Assembly (NCBI RefSeq): GCF_030371825.1
Contig: NZ_JAUDDM010000016.1
DNA: 42,201 nt
Reading direction: 5' to 3' (one strand)
From: Collinsella sp944321445
GTDB lineage: Bacteria > Actinomycetota > Coriobacteriia > Coriobacteriales > Coriobacteriaceae
Part shown: positions 7,237 through 16,363 of the stretch, piece by piece
Layout of the letters: the number at the start of each line of letters is the position of its first letter
Position numbering within the stretch: position 1 is the stretch's first letter
Position numbers and translations under genes: made by a program
Notes under the pieces: model-generated
What the model was told of the DNA's origin: nothing
Seen by the model: only the letters and a program-made list of their open reading frames with translations
Database searches by the model: none

Positions 7237-7238
7237 GC

Positions 7239-9629
7239 CTAGGAGCGGCGCTTCATGGTGATATTGCCCTCTCCCGGCATCAGGCGGCGCACGTCGTAGA
7301 CGCTCTCGACCGCCGAAATCGCGGAAAACAGCGGCTCCAGACCGCTCGCGTCCGAAATCTCGACCATGAAACGCAGGGTCGCGATACCCTCGCGATCGGT
7401 CGCGGTCGCGGCGGACAGAATGTTGCCGCCGGTATCGCCGATAGCGATGGTGACATCTTTCAGCAGGCCCATACGATCGAGGCACTCAACCACGATCTCG
7501 ACCTGGAACAGCGCATCGGCGTCGCTATCCCACGAGACGTCGATCATGCGCTCGGGATGCTCCATGAGACCCTTCACGTTGGGACAGTTGGCGCGATGCA
7601 CCGAGACGCCGCGGCCACGGGTGATGAAACCCACGATGTCGTCGCCGGCAACGGGGTTGCAGCAGTGCGCCAGGCGCACGAGCAGGCCGCTATCGCGCTC
7701 GCCCTTGACGAGTACGCCGCTGTTGGACTTCCCGCCCCCGCGCGGCTTGCGATTCGACCCGCGCGGCGGCTGCTCGACGGTCTTGGCGATGGCCTCCGCC
7801 TTGGTGGCGGGCTCGTCGGGTTTGGGATCAAGGATCTGCTCGACCTTGTTGCCCACCATGCGCACAGCGAGCTTGCCGGCACCGATGGCGGCGAAGATAT
7901 CCTCGGGGCGGCGGAAGTTAAGCTGCTCGGCAACAGCGTTCAGCGCGCGCGTGGTGCGCTGCGTCGAGATGCCGTACCCGCGCTTGCGCAGATCCTTTGC
8001 AAGCATATCGCGCCCGGACGCCGCATCGTCGTCCTTGGTGACCGCCGCGAAGTAGCGACGGATCTTGGAGCGCGCGGACGGGGTCTTGACGATGTTGAAC
8101 CAGTCGCGCGAGGGCTTGGCCGCCTTGTTGGTCATGATCTCGACGCGGTCGCCGGTCACGAGTTCGTGCGACAGCGGCGCCACCACGCCGTTCACCTTGG
8201 CGCCCACGCAGTGGTTGCCCACCTCGGTGTGGACGGCATAGGCGAAATCGAGCGGCGTGGACCCCGCGCGCAGGCTCATGACCTCGCCCTTCGGGGTGAA
8301 CACGAAGATCTCTTGGTCGTACAGGTCGGCCTTGAGCGTGTGGAGGAACTCCTTGGCGTCATCGATCTCGTCGGACGCCGCCCAGTCGAGCGAATGGCGC
8401 AGCTGGTTGATCTGATCGTCCAGGCGCTGAGCCTCGCCGGACTTCGAAGCGCTCGAGCCACCGGAGCGCTTGTAGAGCCAGTGCGCAGCGATGCCGTATT
8501 CGGCCTGCTCGTGCATCTCGTACGTGCGAATCTGAATCTCGAGCGGGCGCGCCGTGGGGCCGATGACCGTGGTGTGCAGCGACTGGTAGTTGTTGAGCTT
8601 GGGCATGGCGATGTAGTCCTTGAAGCGCCCCGGCATGGGATGCCACAGGGTGTGGACCGCGCCCAGCGCGGAATAGCAATCGCCCACGGAATTGGTGATG
8701 ACGCGCAGCGCCACCAGGTCGTAGATCTCGGAGAACTCCTTGCCCTTGCGCTTCATCTTCTGATAGATGGACCAGTAGTGCTTGGAGCGGCCGTTGATTT
8801 GATAGCCGGTGAGACCGACGCGCTTGAGCTCGTCGTCGAGGGTCTTGATGGTATCGGCCAAGAAACGCTCGCGCACCTCACGACTCTCGGCGACCATGCG
8901 CGCGATACGCTGGTAGGCCTCGGGTTCCAGGTAGAAGAACGAGAGGTCCTCGAGTTCCCACTTGATTGACGAGATGCCCAGGCGGTCGGCGAGCGGCGCG
9001 TAGACGTCCATGGTCTCGCGCGCCTTGAACAGGCGGCGGTCTTCGCGCAGCGCCGCCAGCGTGCGCATGTTGTGCAGGCGGTCGGCGAGCTTCACGATCA
9101 CCACGCGGATATCGTGCGACATGGCGAGGAACATCTTGCGCAGGTTGAGCGCCTGCTTCTCGTCCATGGTGTCGACGTCGATGTTCGTGAGCTTGGTGAC
9201 ACCATCGACGAGCTCGGCAACCGTGTCGCCGAAGATGCCCGCCACGTCCGTCAGCGAGGTCTCGGTGTCCTCAACCGTGTCATGCAGCAGGGCGGCGCAC
9301 ACCACGTCGCAATCCATCTTGAGCTCCGCCAAGATGATGGCAACCTCGACGGGATGATTGATGTACATCTCGCCGCTGCGGCGCTTCTGCTTGGCGTGCT
9401 TCTCGGCAGCAAAACAGTAGGCGCGCTCGACCTTGGCGCGATCGTCCTCCCCCATGTACTTGCGGGCAAGCGATGCGAGCTTGTCGTAGTTGTCCGCCAT
9501 GATCGCATAGGGCAGATCGTCCGCATGGATATAGTGGACCAGCTTGGAAGTGGGCTGCAACGAACCCTGCTGGTTGGTGTGCTCTACCGGGCGCGCGCCC
9601 GTTGCCGGTTTGTTCGCAGAGGCGTCCAT
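7239..9629 (-). CDS. rel: Bifunctional (p)ppGpp synthetase/hydrolase
   Basis: 796 residues with the full RelA/SpoT homologue architecture. The N-terminal HD hydrolase domain has HDTVEDT (His116-Asp117) and KLADRLHNMRT. The synthetase domain has RFKDYIAMPK at 335-344 and EIQIRTYEMHEQAEYGIAAHW. A TGS domain (IFVFTPKGEVMSLRAGSTPL) follows, then the zinc-finger/conserved-cysteine region with HCCNPVAGD and a C-terminal ACT domain. Intact motifs in both catalytic domains indicate it makes and destroys the stringent alarmone. The start lies 15 bases after the stop of the recJ-helicase gene, and a GAGGGGA precedes the ATG, so the two genes form one transcription unit. Confidence 0.97.
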   Translation of the reverse strand: MDASANKPATGARPVEHTNQQGSLQPTSKLVHYIHADDLPYAIMADNYDKLASLARKYMGEDDRAKVERAYCFAAEKHAKQKRRSGEMYINHPVEVAIILAELKMDCDVVCAALLHDTVEDTETSLTDVAGIFGDTVAELVDGVTKLTNIDVDTMDEKQALNLRKMFLAMSHDIRVVIVKLADRLHNMRTLAALREDRRLFKARETMDVYAPLADRLGISSIKWELEDLSFFYLEPEAYQRIARMVAESREVRERFLADTIKTLDDELKRVGLTGYQINGRSKHYWSIYQKMKRKGKEFSEIYDLVALRVITNSVGDCYSALGAVHTLWHPMPGRFKDYIAMPKLNNYQSLHTTVIGPTARPLEIQIRTYEMHEQAEYGIAAHWLYKRSGGSSASKSGEAQRLDDQINQLRHSLDWAASDEIDDAKEFLHTLKADLYDQEIFVFTPKGEVMSLRAGSTPLDFAYAVHTEVGNHCVGAKVNGVVAPLSHELVTGDRVEIMTNKAAKPSRDWFNIVKTPSARSKIRRYFAAVTKDDDAASGRDMLAKDLRKRGYGISTQRTTRALNAVAEQLNFRRPEDIFAAIGAGKLAVRMVGNKVEQILDPKPDEPATKAEAIAKTVEQPPRGSNRKPRGGGKSNSGVLVKGERDSGLLVRLAHCCNPVAGDDIVGFITRGRGVSVHRANCPNVKGLMEHPERMIDVSWDSDADALFQVEIVVECLDRMGLLKDVTIAIGDTGGNILSAATATDREGIATLRFMVEISDASGLEPLFSAISAVESVYDVRRLMPGEGNITMKRRS

Positions 9630-9644
9630 GGAAGCGTTCCCCTC

Positions 9645-12600
9645 TTATCGAGACTGTGGCGTGATGGGTCGGTTTACGCGGTCAAGCATATCAGATGCCG
9701 GGGCCGTCAACGCCCAGCTCTTGAATGCCGCGAACTCCATGCGGGCATGGAGGCCTTCGAGGTAGCGGATGGACGAGGTGAGATCGACGCGACCGGGGTG
9801 CTCGACCATCTGGATGCGACGCCGATCGTCCGACCCGATGACGCGCGCAAACCCAAGTTCCTCGAAGACCGCGATGCCGCAGGAGACCGCACGCTCCTCG
9901 ATGGGGAAGCGCGCGTCGATGGCCAGGCACATCTGCGCGATATCCAGGTCGCTCGCCGCGAAGCTCTCCTGCCCCGTGCGCGAGCGGTTGGCGCGCCACA
10001 TGGTTTGCAGCGCGCGGTACAGCGTCACGAGCTCCTCGCGCTCGGGCGCAGCGGTATCAAGCAGGCGCTCGTTGATGCGTGCGTCGCGCGTGGAATAGAG
10101 CAGGTGGATGCTCGCCGGCTTACCGTCGCGCCCGGCGCGGCCGCTCATCTGGTTGAACTCGATGGAACCGAACGGCATGTGATAGAGCACCACATGGCGG
10201 ATGTCGGGCAGGTTGACTCCCTCCCCGAACGCCGACGTGGAAACGATGCACGTGAGCGCGCCCGAACGGAACGCCTCCTCCACGCGCGCACGGTCGGCGC
10301 GCGCGAGGCCTGCGTGGTAGAACGCGATGGCGCCGGCAAACTCCGGCACGCGGCGGCGCAGGGTGCGGGCGAGCGCCATGGACTGCTCGCGCGAGTTGAC
10401 GTACACCACGCACTTCTGCCCCGTGGCGACAATCGACACCAGGCGGTTCTCGCGGCTCGCCAGGTCGCGCTCGTCCTCGAGCTGCAGGTTCTCGCGCACC
10501 GCATCGTCCACCACCGTGTGGGAAAGCGGCAGCAGGCGGCGAATCTCCGCACAGACGCGCTCGTCGGCCGTGGCCGTGGTGGCGAGCACCGTCGGTGCGC
10601 CCAGCGCCGCGATGACCTCGGGCAGGTCCAGATATGCGCTCCGCTCTCCTCCCTTGGCAAGACCCGCGTGGTGCGCCTCGTCGACGACCAAAAATCCGAT
10701 GCGCCCCGCGCGGGCGAAGCGCTCGCGATTGATGGCGAGGAACTCGGGCGTCGTGAGGATGATGTCGACCTCGCCCGACACCAGGCGCGCAAACGTTGCA
10801 TCGCGCGCGGGCATGAGCGTCTCGCCGGTGAGGACCGCGACGCGCAGACCCAGGTCCGCCAGCGACGAGATGAGGTGGAACGACTGGTCTGCCACCAAGG
10901 CGCGCAGTGGGTAGACAAACACGCTCGCACGGTGGTTCAAAATCGCCTCACGCGCCGCATGGACGTGGAAAATGAGCGATTTGCCGCGCCCGGTGCCCAT
11001 CACCGCGAGCACGCCCTCGCCCCGCGCCAGTGCATCGAGGGCCTCGGTTTGCGCGGCATGCGGGCGCGCGGCACCGATGAACGCATGGACAAGGGAGCGC
11101 GTGAGCTCACCGTAGGGAAGCCGGGCCAGCATGGCGCGGCGATCGCTCGATACCGTTTGGGGAAGATTATCCTCAGCGACGTCGCAGGAAACGCCTTCCT
11201 CCCCCTCCTCCTCTTCCGGCGTAGTAGCGTCAGCGTCATCGCACGCGTGGCACAGGATGTCTTTCACCATGAGCTTGGGCTTCACGCGGCCCTGCCAGTG
11301 CTCCGCCACCGCCTCGAACACGAGGTCGACCACGGAATCGCAACAGGCGCGCTGCTCGATGTCGGGAACGCGGAACATGATCGCCGGGACGCTCGAGGCG
11401 CCGTCGGTCGCCACAAAGCGCATGTGCTCGCCGCTTTTGCCCACCACGGCGCGGTCGCACATGGTGACGCCCGTCGCCGCCAGCAGGGGCACCTTGTTGC
11501 CCTGCCCAAAGGGCTCGAGCAGCGAGATCTGTTCGATCGTATCGATATCGAGCTCGGAGAGGAAAACCATCGCGGCCACTTCGCGCGTATCGACGAAGTC
11601 TTCCTCGGGAAGTTCGCCCAGCACCTCGGACAGGCGTGCACGCAGATCGTCGAGCCGGTCGGCCTCGAGGGTCACGCCCACAGCGCCCGCATGGCCTCCG
11701 AAGCGAATGAGCAGATCGGAGCACTGTTCGACTGCGTTGAACAGATTGACGGAACCCACCGAGCGGCCCGATCCGCGCGCGATGCCGTCCGAGATGGAGA
11801 ACAGCAGCGTGGGAACGTGATAGCGGTTGGTAAGACGGCTCGCCACGATGCCCTTAACGCCCTCGTGCCAACCCTCGCCGCCAACGACGATGACGCGGCC
11901 GCCATCGTAGGTGCGCTCTACGAGCTTCATGGCCTCGTCGGCAAGCTCCGCCTCGATATCGCGGCGTTCCTGGTTGATGCGCTCGAGCTCCGCGGCGAGC
12001 CGTCCCGCCTCGATGGGGTCGGTGGCGAGCAAAAGGTCGAGAGCGAGCGTGGGGTCTGCCATGCGCCCCGCGGAATTGAGACGCGGAATGAGTGAGAACG
12101 AAAGGCTGTCCGCGGTGATGGTCGACAGGTCGGTGCGCGCGAGGGCCGCAAGCGCCGTGTAGCCCGGACGGGTGGTGGCGCGCATATGCGCAATGCCGTC
12201 AGCGACAAGGGCGCGGTTCTCGGGCGTGAGGGTCATCATGTCGGACACGGTGCCGAGCGCCGCCACCTCGGTGTAGGCGCGCCAAAGATCGGGGCGGCCG
12301 CGGCGCTCGCCTAACATCTGGACGAGCTTGAGGGCAACGCCCGCACCCGCGAGCTCGCGGCTGGGGCTCTCGCGCACAAGCTTGGGATCGGCGACGGGAA
12401 TGCCCTGCGGGACCTGGTCGGACGGCTCGTGATGATCGGTGACCGCGATGTCGACGCCACGTGCAACCAGGGCCGCGACCTCGTCTTTTGCCGCGATGCC
12501 GTTATCGACGGTTACGATGAGCGAGGGGTGGCACTCCTCGGCGACGCGCGTGAGGGCGGCAGAGGTGAGACCGTAACCCTCGTCGAACCGGTGCGGAATG

Positions 12601-12950
12601 AACGGGTGGACCGTTGCTCCCAGCACGCGCAGTGCCTCGGTGAGCAGGCATGTCGACGTGATGCCGTCGACATCGAAATCGCCAAATACTGCAATGGACT
12701 CCCCCGCATCGAGAGCACGCTCGATGCGGTCGGCGACATCTGAAAGCCCCGGGATAATCGCCGGGTCCGCCCAGTCGCGATTGAGCGAGGGGGTGAGGAA
12801 CAGACGGCCTTCCTCCACCGACACGATTCCGTGCGCGACCATGATACGGGCGACCAACGGCGCCACGCCCAGGCCATCTGCCAGGGCTCGCTCAAGATCG
12901 GGGTCGTTGTGGGCAACCGTCCAACGATGGGTCGTTTTAAGCGATGCCAT
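9645..12950 (-). CDS. recJ: RecJ exonuclease fused to a RecQ-like DEAH helicase
   Basis: 1101 residues from ATG 12948-12950 (MASLKTTHRW); the open frame runs on to 13562 but that part is arginine/cysteine-rich and not RecJ-like. Residues 1-570 are RecJ, a 5'-3' single-strand DNA exonuclease. DHH motifs include FGDFDVDGITST (Asp91, 93, 95), VTVDNGI, TDHH (171-174) and LNSAGRM. DHHA1 motifs include GSGRSVGS and RFGGHAGAVG, followed by the OB-domain EPFGQGN. An acidic linker (about 570-600, EEEEGEEG) leads to a superfamily 2 helicase: Walker A GTGRGKS (652-658), DEAHH (757-761), TTATA (791-795) and QMSGRAGRDG (934-943). No RQC zinc or HRDC domain is evident. Ordinary RecJ is about 560 residues. 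RecJ and RecQ cooperate in RecF-pathway repair, so the fusion is functionally logical. Confidence 0.93.
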   Translation of the reverse strand: MASLKTTHRWTVAHNDPDLERALADGLGVAPLVARIMVAHGIVSVEEGRLFLTPSLNRDWADPAIIPGLSDVADRIERALDAGESIAVFGDFDVDGITSTCLLTEALRVLGATVHPFIPHRFDEGYGLTSAALTRVAEECHPSLIVTVDNGIAAKDEVAALVARGVDIAVTDHHEPSDQVPQGIPVADPKLVRESPSRELAGAGVALKLVQMLGERRGRPDLWRAYTEVAALGTVSDMMTLTPENRALVADGIAHMRATTRPGYTALAALARTDLSTITADSLSFSLIPRLNSAGRMADPTLALDLLLATDPIEAGRLAAELERINQERRDIEAELADEAMKLVERTYDGGRVIVVGGEGWHEGVKGIVASRLTNRYHVPTLLFSISDGIARGSGRSVGSVNLFNAVEQCSDLLIRFGGHAGAVGVTLEADRLDDLRARLSEVLGELPEEDFVDTREVAAMVFLSELDIDTIEQISLLEPFGQGNKVPLLAATGVTMCDRAVVGKSGEHMRFVATDGASSVPAIMFRVPDIEQRACCDSVVDLVFEAVAEHWQGRVKPKLMVKDILCHACDDADATTPEEEEGEEGVSCDVAEDNLPQTVSSDRRAMLARLPYGELTRSLVHAFIGAARPHAAQTEALDALARGEGVLAVMGTGRGKSLIFHVHAAREAILNHRASVFVYPLRALVADQSFHLISSLADLGLRVAVLTGETLMPARDATFARLVSGEVDIILTTPEFLAINRERFARAGRIGFLVVDEAHHAGLAKGGERSAYLDLPEVIAALGAPTVLATTATADERVCAEIRRLLPLSHTVVDDAVRENLQLEDERDLASRENRLVSIVATGQKCVVYVNSREQSMALARTLRRRVPEFAGAIAFYHAGLARADRARVEEAFRSGALTCIVSTSAFGEGVNLPDIRHVVLYHMPFGSIEFNQMSGRAGRDGKPASIHLLYSTRDARINERLLDTAAPEREELVTLYRALQTMWRANRSRTGQESFAASDLDIAQMCLAIDARFPIEERAVSCGIAVFEELGFARVIGSDDRRRIQMVEHPGRVDLTSSIRYLEGLHARMEFAAFKSWALTAPASDMLDRVNRPITPQSR

Positions 12951-13320
12951 GGCGCACCGCCTTACTGCGGGCGCTTCGAGCAGTACGGTTAAACCGGCGG
13001 CGGCAGGCGCGCGCGCCGTGCGTAGTGAGCATGCAGAACATGGGTGCACGTCCTTGAAAGGGGGCCCGCTGCGGCGGGCCGAGCTGTTGAACCCCTCCAT
13101 TATACGCACGGTACAGACAATGCGGACAGCTGTACCGCGAGCGGCGCGCGTCTTCGGAGGTCCGGCGCAGCAGGCGGATGCATTTCGCGCCGAGACCCGC
13201 ACGGCCCCCCACAGGCCGCAGGATTGGTACGCGCGACACCTGCACCCGCAATCAACCCGTAACATGCTAGCCCTAGGATAGGAAATCGTTTGCGCAAAGA
13301 AATAAGGTGGGGATCGGTTC
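12951..13320. other. 370-base divergent region of recJ and the BASS transporter gene
   Basis: No gene is supported. On the minus strand a perfect TATAAT (complement of 13099-13104) could be the recJ -10 element, though no convincing -35 is visible. Between it and the recJ ATG a hairpin GGCCCGC/GCGGGCC occupies 13063-13080, followed on the minus strand by CCCTTTC, so the recJ leader may be structured. The end near 13320 holds a GGTGG ribosome binding site for the transporter. Confidence 0.45.
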
Positions 13321-14340
13321 ATGGAGCGTTGGAAGCAGCTGGGTGCGTTCATCGGCAAGCATATGGCGTACTTCGTGCCTCTTTGCGTCGCTACAGGCGT
13401 CCTGCTCCCGGGCGTCTTCGGCCCGCTCAAGGCCATCGTGCCGTTCATCTTCGCCATCATGACGTTCCAAGGTTCGCTTTCCAACACGTTTCGCCAGCTT
13501 GTCGAGGTCTTCCGGCATCCTTTGAAGCTCCTGGCAATCTTGCTGATCGCCGAGGTGTTCATGCCCGTGCTCGCCTACCTGTTGGGCATGGTGTTTTTCG
13601 GCAGCAACCCGAACCTCGTCGCGGGTATCGTGCTCGAGTACAGCGTGCCCATCGCGGTCATCAGCTTCATGTGGGTGGGCATCTATGAGGGCGACGGACC
13701 CCTGTGCCTTGCGTCGATTCTTGTTTCAACCGTTATCTCACCGGTGACCATCCCGCTCACGCTGTCCGTACTTTTGGGCGCGTCCATCCATATCGACGCG
13801 ATGGGCATGATGACCGATATGCTGTTCATGATTGCTTTGCCTGCGCTCGCTGGCATCGTGGTCGACGAACTCACGCACGGATGGGGACGCGAAACCCTCT
13901 CCCCCGCCCTTTCACCGGCGAGCCGTTTCATCACCATCATCCTCATTACGGCGAACTCAACCTCGATGAGCGAGTACGTGTTGCACATGAACCTGCAGCG
14001 CCTCGAGGTCGCGCTGTTTATCTTGGTGTTCGCGACCTCGGGCTTTTTCTGGGGACTGCTTGCCGGACGCCTCATGCACGGCTCGCAACCCCTGCTCGCA
14101 ACCTCGAGCTTTTGCTGCGGCCTGCGCAACATATCGTCGGGCGCGGTTATTGCAGCGCAGTATTTCCCCGGCGAGGCCGTATTCCCCGTCATGTGCGGCA
14201 CGCTGTTTCAGCAGATTCTCGCCGCGACGTTTGGACATGTAATCGAGCACCTGTGCGCCGAGGACACCGAGGAACGCGAGCGCAAGGTGTCGGTCGCCAA
14301 GCGCCTGTTGCGCACGAAAGACCAGCGTCAAAACGGGTAA
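13321..14340 (+). CDS. BASS-family (bile acid:sodium symporter-like) transporter
   Basis: 339 residues with nine to ten hydrophobic segments, beginning about residue 17 (YFVPLCVATGVLLPGVFGPL). The repeated organisation, FQGSLSNTF, EYSVPIAVISFMWVGIY and CCGLRNISSGAVIAAQYF (the latter in the second inverted half, around 265-280) match the bile acid:sodium symporter/arsenite-permease-like superfamily. These are inner-membrane secondary transporters using sodium for organic anions. Substrate cannot be read from the sequence; no bile-salt gene is nearby. GGTGGGG precedes the ATG. It is the only plus-strand gene between rel and hom. Confidence 0.82.
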   Translation: MERWKQLGAFIGKHMAYFVPLCVATGVLLPGVFGPLKAIVPFIFAIMTFQGSLSNTFRQLVEVFRHPLKLLAILLIAEVFMPVLAYLLGMVFFGSNPNLVAGIVLEYSVPIAVISFMWVGIYEGDGPLCLASILVSTVISPVTIPLTLSVLLGASIHIDAMGMMTDMLFMIALPALAGIVVDELTHGWGRETLSPALSPASRFITIILITANSTSMSEYVLHMNLQRLEVALFILVFATSGFFWGLLAGRLMHGSQPLLATSSFCCGLRNISSGAVIAAQYFPGEAVFPVMCGTLFQQILAATFGHVIEHLCAEDTEERERKVSVAKRLLRTKDQRQNG

Positions 14341-14372
14341 CGCCCCTGCACGATGCCGTCCTTTCACGCAAC

Positions 14373-14569
14373 CTAGACATTTTGGGTCGATTTGCATTTT
14401 TAGCACTGCTACCGGTTGCCGCAAATCGGCCCTCTCGACCCGTCCCACCGCGTGCCCAGCACGTTTTAGAGCGCTATCGCCGAGCGAGCGCACCGCATCG
14501 ATGCGCATCTATCGCTCAGGCTCCGCTATATGGGCGCGTTAAAAATGCAAATCGACCCAAAATGTCTAG
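14373..14569. repeat. 197-bp element with perfect 30-bp terminal inverted repeats
   Basis: Positions 14373-14402 and 14540-14569 are exact reverse complements for 30 bases. The 137-base interior has no convincing ORF and contains smaller palindromes such as GCATCGATGC. No flanking target duplication is visible (left flank CGCAAC, right flank CCGGCA). The element lies between convergent genes. The left arm includes GTCGATTTGCATTTTTAGCA, which closely resembles GTCGATTATGCATTTTTCGC in the element at 36855-37069. Confidence 0.85.
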
Positions 14570-14608
14570 CCGGCAGATCGACTGCGCTGCCCAACACGTG
14601 TGCCCACG

Positions 14609-15409
14609 CTATATAAGGCCGAAATGCTCCAGCGCGCGGGCGAGACCATCGTCATCGATGTCGCCGCAAATGTAGTCCGCCGCGGCGTGCGCATCCGCGT
14701 CACCGTTTCCCATACACACGCCTATGCGCGCGAAGCGCAGCATATCGGCATCGTTTTCGCCGTCGCCAAAGGCCATGGTCCTCTCGGGAGCGATGCCAAA
14801 ATGGTCGAGCAGCGCCTTGATGCCAGCAACCTTGCCCCCATGAGCGGGAACGATATCGTATGCTCCACGATGCCAGCGCGTCGCCTTGCAGCCGGGAAGG
14901 CGGCTCATAAGATCGTCCTCGCGCAGGGAGTCCTCATACACGATGGCCTTGAGCACCGGGATCTCCGGATCCGGCTCGTCGATCGCGGGCACCGGCGTGG
15001 AGACTTCCTCCTCCACCTGGCGCACGTGATCGGTCACGACATTGATGTACATGCGCACCGACTCGTAAAACAGGATGGGGCGTCGACGCGCGTAGAATTC
15101 CTCGTGGAGCACCTCCAGGTCGTGACCCACGATGGGGTCGGCGAAGACAACGTTTCGATGCGCATCACGCGCTTCCTGGCCACCCACCAGAACATAGCCG
15201 TCGAACTCGAGGTCCTGAAGCGGCAGGAAATGGAACTCGCTCATGGAGCGGCCAGTCGCCACGAAGACCTTGCAGCCGCGGCGGCGCAGCTCCTCGAGAG
15301 CCTCGACCGTGCTGGGAGGGACGCGCTTGGTCTTATGGGAGACGAGTGTGCCATCCACATCGAAGAAGAACGCCCGCGGCGCGGGGTCGAGAATATGCGC
15401 GCTTTCCAT
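14609..15409 (-). CDS. HAD-superfamily hydrolase, Cof type
   Basis: 266 residues. Motif I is FFFDVDGTLVS (nucleophile Asp17, acid Asp19), motif II VFVATGRS, a lysine in the HGGKVAGI segment is motif III and motif IV is FGDGENDADML. The insertion between motifs II and III is the large C2B cap typical of Cof/YidA-type phosphatases, which dephosphorylate sugar phosphates, nucleotides or FMN. Specificity is unknown. It is cytoplasmic. GGAGG lies upstream of the ATG. It follows the lipoprotein gene by 90 bases on the same strand. Confidence 0.9.
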   Translation of the reverse strand: MESAHILDPAPRAFFFDVDGTLVSHKTKRVPPSTVEALEELRRRGCKVFVATGRSMSEFHFLPLQDLEFDGYVLVGGQEARDAHRNVVFADPIVGHDLEVLHEEFYARRRPILFYESVRMYINVVTDHVRQVEEEVSTPVPAIDEPDPEIPVLKAIVYEDSLREDDLMSRLPGCKATRWHRGAYDIVPAHGGKVAGIKALLDHFGIAPERTMAFGDGENDADMLRFARIGVCMGNGDADAHAAADYICGDIDDDGLARALEHFGLI

Positions 15410-15499
15410 AGCTTTATGCCTCCGTCCGACTCGATGCCGGAAGCATTATAGCGTGCGCACGCTGGAGGCGAGGGCATATCCCCACTTCACGGTATCGAT

Positions 15500-16240
15500 C
15501 TACCAGGTGTCGGCACCATACTCCGCAAAGGCTTGCGGGACGATATCCCTCAGCGCCGCCGCGGTGGGAAGCACGTCGGTCACGTATTCGAACGTCCCAC
15601 GATAGGCATCGAGGCCGACGGTGAGCTTGAATGCCTGGTCGAAGTCCTCGGAATGCGCGTAGGCGATCGCGCCGAGCCCACCGCCGTCGAAGCTGATCGT
15701 GAACGTAACGCCCTGCGACTCGCCGAACACGGGCGTGCCCTTGGAGAAGTTATCCTCGTAGCCCGCCCGCTCGAGCAGCTGGCGTATCGCCTCCGTTGTG
15801 CCCAAAGGATCGGCATCGAGGGCCTCGGCAAAGGAGGGGGCGCCGCACGCCGAGGCGATATCGCCTGTGGAGATACCCCCTTCCGCAAGGGCCTCGGCGA
15901 AGCGCGGATCGCACGCGATCATGTCGTCGGAGGTGGTCGCATCGGCATGGGCGCCGGCGAGGACGCCCTGCGGCAGGGCGCGCAGGTACGCGGAATGCCT
16001 GATCACGTTGATGCCGGGCATGAGCTTCGGGCCATCGGAATCCTTCTCGTCCTCCCCGCTCGCAGCGGGATCGGCAGAGACCTCCGCAGAGCCCTGTGGG
16101 GCGGAGACGCCCTTGGCCGCATCGGTCCCACTCGGCGACGCGCATCCTACCAGCATGGCAGCGAGCATACAGGCAGAGATCGCGATGCCCCTAAACGTTG
16201 TTGCAAGCGTATAGCCAATACCGCGGCCTCGGTTGGTCAT
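15500..16240 (-). CDS. Hypothetical lipoprotein
   Basis: 246 residues from ATG 16238-16240 (MTNRGRGIGY), preceded by TAGGGGG. The N-terminus is a lipoprotein signal: hydrophobic ISACMLAAMLVGC with lipobox LVGC, followed by a Ser/Asp/Glu-rich linker. The mature domain (about 75-246) has GINVIRHSAYLRALPQGVLAG and a C-terminal beta-rich part (TFTISFDGGGLGAIAYAH). I do not recognise the family. It should be anchored to the outer face of the cytoplasmic membrane. Its ATG overlaps the TGA of a 41-codon ORF (ATGA). It is 468 bases downstream of telA on the same strand and could belong to that system. Confidence 0.75.
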   Translation of the reverse strand: MTNRGRGIGYTLATTFRGIAISACMLAAMLVGCASPSGTDAAKGVSAPQGSAEVSADPAASGEDEKDSDGPKLMPGINVIRHSAYLRALPQGVLAGAHADATTSDDMIACDPRFAEALAEGGISTGDIASACGAPSFAEALDADPLGTTEAIRQLLERAGYEDNFSKGTPVFGESQGVTFTISFDGGGLGAIAYAHSEDFDQAFKLTVGLDAYRGTFEYVTDVLPTAAALRDIVPQAFAEYGADTW

Positions 16241-16362
16241 ATCGTGCCCCCTAACCGGGTGAGTTCCGCCTTCATGGTACAGGGAGTCCACAGCTCGTTC
16301 GCCCGCCCGCCGCGTCGCGCATCGGCCTCTGTCGCGCGGGCGTAGCCCAACGGCACGAGCAT
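16237..16362 (-). CDS. Small ORF of 41 residues, overlapping the lipoprotein start
   Basis: An ORF beginning MLVPLGYARATEADARR and ending GGTI. Its stop overlaps the lipoprotein start as ATGA, and its own ATG comes one base after the stop of the small ORF upstream (TGAGATG). Such spacing is typical of translational coupling. Composition is polar and arginine/alanine-rich, with no recognisable domain, and chance in GC-rich DNA cannot be excluded. Confidence 0.3.
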   Translation of the reverse strand: MLVPLGYARATEADARRGGRANELWTPCTMKAELTRLGGTI

Positions 16363-16363
16363 C

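Noticed and set aside
9072..12095. 1007-codon plus-strand frame opposite recJ-helicase and rel
   Set aside because: Low-complexity Arg/Ala/Val/His sequence lying antisense to well-supported catalytic motifs. Same compositional cause.
12951..13562. 204-codon upstream extension of the recJ-helicase frame
   Set aside because: It runs antisense into the BASS transporter gene, is Arg/Cys/Ser-rich and unlike RecJ, and lies outside the MASLKTT start where RecJ similarity begins.
14609..15451. Plus-strand frame opposite the HAD phosphatase
   Set aside because: Antisense to a protein with all four HAD motifs. No domain of its own.
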